In this document: positions 6,104 through 7,356 of the stretch, in pieces
Layout of the letters: each line of letters starts with the position of its first letter
Position numbering within the stretch: the stretch's first letter is position 1
From: Syntrophorhabdaceae bacterium
Lineage (GTDB): Bacteria > Desulfobacterota > Syntrophorhabdia > Syntrophorhabdales > Syntrophorhabdaceae
NCBI GenBank assembly: GCA_026415015.1
Contig: JAOAHW010000053.1
Location: forward strand, 1-7,356
DNA: 7,356 nucleotides
Reading direction: 5' to 3'
The notes under the pieces: model-generated
Databases searched by the model: none
What the model saw: the letters and a program-made list of their open reading frames with translations, nothing else
What the model was told of the DNA's origin: nothing
Made by a program: the position numbers and the translations under genes

Positions 6104-6964
6104 TTACACCCTTTCCTCCAGTTCCTTTTGATGTCCTAGTATGCCTGATGGTTTAAATACAAGGATAACGAGTATGGCAAAGAGGCTTACTATCATTGTC
6201 CAGTGCGGTGCCAGATATGTGGCAGTTAAGGTCTGGGCATACCCTATTATTACGCTTGCTATTATTATCCCGAAGGTGCTGCCAAGACCCCCTACTATGC
6301 AGACAGAGAGGGCATTGATAAGGACATCATATCCCCCATCAACAGTGATTGTACCAAGTGGTAATATCACTATAGCAGCAAAGGCACCAAGGGAAGAACC
6401 AAGACCCATGCTCAGGCTTGCTATCCAGTCAGGGTTTATACCAAGAGAAAGGGATGTATGTTCCTCCTGGGCAATTCCTCTGAATGCCCTTCCAATCTTT
6501 GTGTGATGGGTGAAGATGTAAAGGGCTATAATTAAGAGAATGACAAAACCTATTATTAAAAGCCTCTGGATGTCTACATATGCGCCGAGGATCTCAACAG
6601 ACCCTGAAACAAACATGGGGAGCGAGTATTTAAAGCCTATAAAGCCCACATACCTTAAAAACTCGAGGATTACTATGGATATACCAAATGTGGCAATAAC
6701 CTCTGATATCACAAGTCCTCTTATACGCTTTATTATGAACCTGTATATCAATGCGCCTAGGATACCGATAATTATAATGGTTGATAATGCAGATAAAGGA
6801 TAAGGTATATTTAATTTATTTATAAGGCTCCATGTTAAAAAGCCAGAGACAACATATATGGCCCCATAGGCAAAATTCGCCACCCCGCTAATACCAAATG
6901 TTAGGTTGAAGCCTATTGCCATAAGGGCGAGGACAGCACTGTTTATGAGGCCATATACGAACAT
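6104..6964 (-). CDS. livH: HAAT-family ABC transporter permease LivH
   Basis: This is a 286-residue inner-membrane permease, the usual LivH length. It opens with FVYGLINSAVLALMAIGFNLTFGISGVANFAYGAIY (residues 2-37), the conserved LivH start. The coupling loop is GRAFRGIAQEEHTSLSLGIN (158-177), and the late motifs VCIVGGLGSTFG (221-232) and the C-terminal FKPSGILG (270-277) are present. About eight hydrophobic segments are visible. It pairs with LivM to form the channel and takes substrate from the periplasmic binding protein encoded just upstream. The ATG lies 5 nt after the livK stop with only a weak GGATG-like purine run upstream, so translation is probably coupled. Nothing appears broken. 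The gene is followed by the 99-nt spacer with two inverted repeats. Confidence 0.95.
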   Translation of the reverse strand: MFVYGLINSAVLALMAIGFNLTFGISGVANFAYGAIYVVSGFLTWSLINKLNIPYPLSALSTIIIIGILGALIYRFIIKRIRGLVISEVIATFGISIVILEFLRYVGFIGFKYSLPMFVSGSVEILGAYVDIQRLLIIGFVILLIIALYIFTHHTKIGRAFRGIAQEEHTSLSLGINPDWIASLSMGLGSSLGAFAAIVILPLGTITVDGGYDVLINALSVCIVGGLGSTFGIIIASVIIGYAQTLTATYLAPHWTMIVSLFAILVILVFKPSGILGHQKELEERV

Positions 6965-6969
6965 AGTGT

Positions 6970-7356
6970 CTATTTCATCCAGCTGGGTCTTACAATCTTA
7001 TCGCTGGCAATGGATTCAGGCCATACAACAGCCATCTTTCCATTCTGCCACTGCATAACAGCACCTACAGCAGCAGTCTTTGGGTCATCACCAAATATTA
7101 GTTGATGGCTTTTGTCAAATTTTATCCTGCCAACAACGCCTTGCATATCCGTTGCCTGTATGGCTGCCACAACCTTATCCTGGTCAAGGGTACCTGCCTT
7201 TTCAATGGCATTGGCAAGGACATATACAGTGTCATAGGCAGGTGCTGCACCGTGGCCTGATTGGATATCCTCTTTCCATCTCTTTGCATAGGCCTCTGAG
7301 AACTTCACTGTAGGTGGATACGCCTTGATAGGGAAATAACCTATCTCAAAGACAAC
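6970..7356 (-). CDS. livK: ABC transporter substrate-binding protein (LivK-like), C-terminal part
   Basis: The frame is open from the right edge of the window to the stop at 6970, giving the last 128 residues of a protein that is normally about 370-420 residues. The signal peptide and most of the ligand pocket are outside the window. Visible family features are FSEAYAKRW, then APAYDTVYVLANAIEKAGTLDQDKVVAAIQAT, then GVVGRIKFDKSHQ, and the ending MAVVWPESIASDKIV, all typical of type I periplasmic binding proteins of the Peripla_BP_6 group. The protein should sit in the periplasm or on the outer face of the membrane and hand the ligand to LivH/LivM. No true start lies in the window, and the GTG at 7308 is internal. 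Ligand identity cannot be decided from this part, and the operon ligase argues for a carboxylate. Confidence 0.92.
   Translation of the reverse strand, partial: VVFEIGYFPIKAYPPTVKFSEAYAKRWKEDIQSGHGAAPAYDTVYVLANAIEKAGTLDQDKVVAAIQATDMQGVVGRIKFDKSHQLIFGDDPKTAAVGAVMQWQNGKMAVVWPESIASDKIVRPSWMK

Overview
This looks like a short metagenomic or draft contig from a bacterium. All eight genes lie on the minus strand, so transcription runs from high to low coordinates. The first 17 bases are not genomic. They match 17 of the 19 bases of the Tn5/Nextera mosaic end, so the true genomic sequence starts at about base 18. A bacterial source is certain because bS21 and MutS2 are bacterial proteins. AT-leaning composition, heavy use of AGG/AGA for arginine and ATA for isoleucine, and the transporter-plus-ligase operon fit an anaerobic Desulfobacterota- or Nitrospirota-like lineage. 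That placement is inference only.

Right block (7356 down to 1876): a six-gene operon in transcription order: the C-terminal end of a substrate-binding protein (livK-like, cut by the window edge), two permeases (livH, livM), two ATPases (livG, livF) and an AMP-forming acyl-CoA synthetase. Together these are a complete hydrophobic-amino-acid-family (HAAT) ABC importer plus an enzyme that makes CoA thioesters. Gaps are 0 to 5 nt, except for 99 nt between livH and livM, which carries two inverted repeats. A fused context with a CoA ligase suggests that the imported substrate may be a carboxylic acid (fatty, aromatic or branched-chain acid) trapped as its CoA ester, rather than, or as well as, leucine/isoleucine/valine.

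Left block (1731 down to 18): rpsU (ribosomal protein bS21), yqeY (GatB/YqeY domain) and the first 343 codons of mutS2, cut by the contig end inside the Walker A motif. The 144-nt gap in front of rpsU holds a plausible sigma-70 promoter and a very strong Shine-Dalgarno sequence, so this appears to be a separate housekeeping unit. No convincing terminator was found between the two blocks.

The window is essentially all coding apart from the 144-nt and 99-nt gaps. I see no RNA gene, CRISPR array, insertion sequence or phage gene, and no evidence for a wholly new system. The points most worth checking are the adapter remnant, the transporter-ligase coupling, the deviant ATPase motifs and the structured livH-livM spacer.
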